Positions 6,634-8,082 of a stretch of 8,082 nucleotides of DNA are shown one piece after another. Positions within the stretch are counted from its first letter, which is position 1; every line of letters begins with the position of its first letter. The stretch is from DYQY01 sp964643725 (GTDB lineage: Bacteria > Margulisbacteria > Riflemargulisbacteria > GWF2-35-9 > DYQY01). Under the pieces are notes generated by a model that ran no database searches, was not told where the DNA came from, and saw nothing but the letters and a program-made list of their open reading frames with translations. The stretch lies in assembly GCA_964643725.1 (NCBI GenBank), contig CAZXTL010000045.1:1-8082 (forward strand). The letters are read 5' to 3'. Made by a program: the position numbers and the translations under genes.

Positions 6634-6755
6634 TGTAAGCATTTAGGATTTTTTTTTATAATATGAGAGAGAAGTGTTTTTGTACAAATAAAAATTTAAA
6701 TGAATGAAATTAGTGGACAAGTGTGTCTAGTTAATGAATATAAAAGGAGGATATT
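6634..6755 (+). other. Gap before late genes; no clear sigma-A promoter
   Basis: This 122-bp gap separates the polymerase operon from the peptidase gene. It holds a run of nine T (6649-6657) after only a 4-bp A+T stem, which is a poor terminator. A TATAAT at 6657-6662 has no good -35 box (TGTAAG, 2 of 6 matches, at 17 bp). TGGACA (6714-6719) with TATAAA (6739-6744) has a 19-bp spacer and abuts the ribosome binding site, so it is unlikely. If the phage polymerase starts late transcription here, its promoter would lie in this gap, but I cannot point to it. Confidence 0.4.
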
Positions 6756-7442
6756 ATGATTTTTGTAAAACCAGTTGTTGGAAATCCTCCAATCACCCAG
6801 ACGTTCGTTGAACATTTAGATGCAAAAAAAAAGTATGGATGGCAGAATTATAATGGTGGAATTGATTATGGTATTCCTACTGGAAGTAAAATCTTTTCAA
6901 CTTGTGATGGAATTGTATCTTATGTTGGAACGGATACGAGTCCAAGCGGGGGATATGGAAACTATGTCAAGGTTCAACATAATAACGATTATTTAAGTTT
7001 ATATGCTCATCTAAAAAAGAGCGTAGTAAATGTTGGACAAAAAGTAATCGGTGGACAACAGGTTGCTATTAGCAATAACACAGGAATGTCAACTGGCAGC
7101 CACGTCCACTTCGAGGTGCGTAAGAATAATATTCCTGTTGACCCGCAACCTTTATTGGATGCTAGTGAAGTAATAGTTGATGATACAAATCCAGAACCCG
7201 CAGATGATGTTAATGATGATTTAGCAACTGGAAATAACGCAGTGGTTATATCGTCAGCAGGTGCAAATCTGCGTGATAAAAGCATGACTTTATTGGGTCT
7301 AATTTATCAAAATACAGAGGTAAAAATTACTGGAGAACCAGTAAGTTTTGTTGATGGTATAAAAAGATACCCCGTAGTTATCAATGGGTATTTAGCACAA
7401 GATGATGGACAAGGCAACACCATACTGCAAAAAACCACATAA
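6756..7442 (+). CDS. M23-family peptidase with C-terminal SH3-like domain
   Basis: A 228-residue protein with an M23 (LytM/lysostaphin-type) endopeptidase domain at about 5-135 and an SH3-like wall-binding domain at about 163-215 (GANLRDKSMTLLGLI...YLAQD), joined by an acidic linker. Family hallmarks include GGIDYG (34-39), YGNYVKVQH (67-75), YAHL with His85, and GSHVHFEV with His116 and His118. The usual HxxxD zinc pair is NxxxD here: Asn33 stands where the first zinc His should be, while Asp37 is kept. Activity may be reduced or the metal site altered. There is no signal peptide, so it would need a holin or be carried in the virion. AAAGGAGG (6743-6750) lies 5 nt before the ATG. It leads a late-looking gene set. 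It could be the endolysin or a virion-borne wall-degrading enzyme. The domain call is firm. Confidence 0.88.
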   Translation: MIFVKPVVGNPPITQTFVEHLDAKKKYGWQNYNGGIDYGIPTGSKIFSTCDGIVSYVGTDTSPSGGYGNYVKVQHNNDYLSLYAHLKKSVVNVGQKVIGGQQVAISNNTGMSTGSHVHFEVRKNNIPVDPQPLLDASEVIVDDTNPEPADDVNDDLATGNNAVVISSAGANLRDKSMTLLGLIYQNTEVKITGEPVSFVDGIKRYPVVINGYLAQDDGQGNTILQKTT

Positions 7443-7452
7443 GGGGGATTGG

Positions 7453-7668
7453 ATGAGGTTTACATATGAAATTGGGGATATGGTAAAAGTAAGAGTAAAT
7501 TTTAAGGACTGGAAGATAGGTGAGGTTGGGAAAATAGTCAAGATAGAGGAGAATAGTGGATACGGTATGCAAATCCTTTATCTGTTGGATAATACCAATC
7601 ATTCTTGGAGCTGTTTTTCTTCTTATCAGATAGAACCATGTTTTGAATGTATGTTGGAAACAGCATAA
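7453..7668 (+). CDS. Small SH3/KOW-like hypothetical protein
   Basis: A 71-residue protein. I start it at the ATG at 7453 because AAGGGGG (7441-7447) lies 5 nt upstream and overlaps the stop of the peptidase gene. A longer version from 7402 would overlap that gene and has no such site. The pattern GDMVKVRV...GEVGKIVKIEENSG...QILYLLDN...WSCFSSYQIEP is that of a small beta-barrel of the KOW/SH3 type, with a conserved-looking tryptophan and three cysteines near the C-terminus. Such proteins often bind nucleic acid or peptides and are common as tiny phage proteins of unknown role. Position between a wall hydrolase and virion-like genes suggests late expression. Confidence 0.7.
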   Translation: MRFTYEIGDMVKVRVNFKDWKIGEVGKIVKIEENSGYGMQILYLLDNTNHSWSCFSSYQIEPCFECMLETA

Positions 7669-7680
7669 AGGAGGTATATT

Positions 7681-7989
7681 ATGGGAAGAAGCATTCAAGG
7701 TGCTTTTTATTCTAACACTATCACCACTAGCGGTGATGGGAGTGGTGGCGAAGATTTAATTACAGATATTAAAACAACCTTAGGTTTAACTTCTATAGTT
7801 GTAAAAAAATTAACCTTAATATCTAGTTCTAATATTTCTGTGGACATCAACAATCTAGGAACTTATTCTAAATTATTTGCTGATGCAGATGGAAATTATA
7901 AGTTGAGCTTAGATTCGTTGGATTGTTCAATTAGCTCTGTAAAAATACTAGAAAAGAGCGTTGCGGTTTGGATCGCTGTGGTATTCTAA
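7681..7989 (+). CDS. Small beta-rich protein, probable virion component
   Basis: A 102-residue protein with a Ser/Gly/Thr-rich N-terminus (FYSNTITTSGDGSGGEDLI, about 9-27) and then alternating hydrophobic strands (VVKKLTLISSSNISVDI, SLDSLDCSISSVKIL, AVWIAVVF at the end). This is the look of small beta-sandwich phage decoration, neck or tail accessory proteins. I recognise the style but not a named family. AAAGGAGG (7667-7674) lies 6 nt before the ATG, as strong a site as that of the peptidase gene, which suggests high-level late expression. The next gene begins one base after its stop, so the two are probably co-translated. Confidence 0.7.
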   Translation: MGRSIQGAFYSNTITTSGDGSGGEDLITDIKTTLGLTSIVVKKLTLISSSNISVDINNLGTYSKLFADADGNYKLSLDSLDCSISSVKILEKSVAVWIAVVF

Positions 7990-7990
7990 T

Positions 7991-8082
7991 ATGGGCGATC
8001 TAGCGGGAAGTTCTATGACAAATGAAGGCATCGGTGGATTTGGTATAACAGATAATGGAATGGCTTCTGAATTTGAAAAAAA
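7991..8082 (+). CDS. Start of a further late gene (partial, cut by window edge)
   Basis: An open frame begins with the ATG at 7991, one base after the previous stop (7987-7989), and runs off the window after 30 codons. The visible N-terminus, MGDLAGSSMTNEGIGGFGIT followed by DNGMASEFEK, is glycine-rich and polar with no signal peptide. There is no clear ribosome binding site, so it is probably coupled to the preceding gene. The context suggests a virion protein. The function cannot be told from this fragment. Confidence 0.6.
   Translation, partial: MGDLAGSSMTNEGIGGFGITDNGMASEFEK

Noticed and set aside
6631..6657. Possible terminator after the zinc-ribbon gene
   Set aside because: The nine-T run is real, but the only stem before it is 4 bp of mostly A+T pairs, too weak to call.
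6714..6744. TGGACA...TATAAA as a promoter for the peptidase gene
   Set aside because: The spacer is 19 bp and transcription would start at the end of the ribosome binding site, which would make a near-leaderless message lacking it.
7402..7452. Longer start for the 71-residue protein
   Set aside because: It would overlap the peptidase gene by 41 bp without a ribosome binding site. The ATG at 7453 has AAGGGGG at ideal spacing.

Overview
The window is strongly A+T-rich, densely packed on both strands, and uses strong Shine-Dalgarno sites (AAGGAG, AAAGGAGG) and consensus sigma-A-type promoters. This points to a low-GC Gram-positive (Firmicutes) host. The gene content points to a bacteriophage or prophage: a large single-chain RNA polymerase, a replication-type helicase, an M23 peptidase without a signal peptide, and small virion-like proteins. 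I cannot name the phage or the host species.

Layout. Positions 1-710 hold no convincing gene. They carry a leftward terminator (113-143), a two-way terminator hairpin (416-460), and two long near-identical inverted repeats (503-557 and 590-644) whose stems covary. A short motif recurs in and beside them. Positions 711-2640 hold a leftward two-gene operon: a 157-residue protein with a coiled-coil tail, then an SF2 (DEAD/DEAH-type) helicase. Positions 2641-2812 are a divergent control region with two back-to-back consensus promoters, each with a palindrome at or near its predicted transcription start.

Positions 2813-6633 hold a rightward operon. In order it encodes an acidic 80-residue protein, a possible 25-residue membrane peptide, a 908-residue two-barrel RNA polymerase of the YonO/QDE-1 type, and a 252-residue protein ending in a four-cysteine zinc ribbon. 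Two junctions are 4-nt ATGA overlaps. Positions 6756-8082 hold a second rightward set with late-gene character: an M23 peptidase-SH3 protein, a 71-residue SH3/KOW-like protein, a 102-residue beta-rich virion-like protein, and the start of another gene cut by the window edge.

How they may work together (inference): host RNA polymerase fires the two divergent early promoters. The leftward operon supplies replication functions. The rightward operon makes the phage polymerase and a coupled zinc-ribbon partner, which may then transcribe the lysis and virion genes. No good sigma-A promoter is visible in front of the late genes. The highlights are the polymerase and its tightly linked partner, and the twin covarying hairpins next to the helicase operon.
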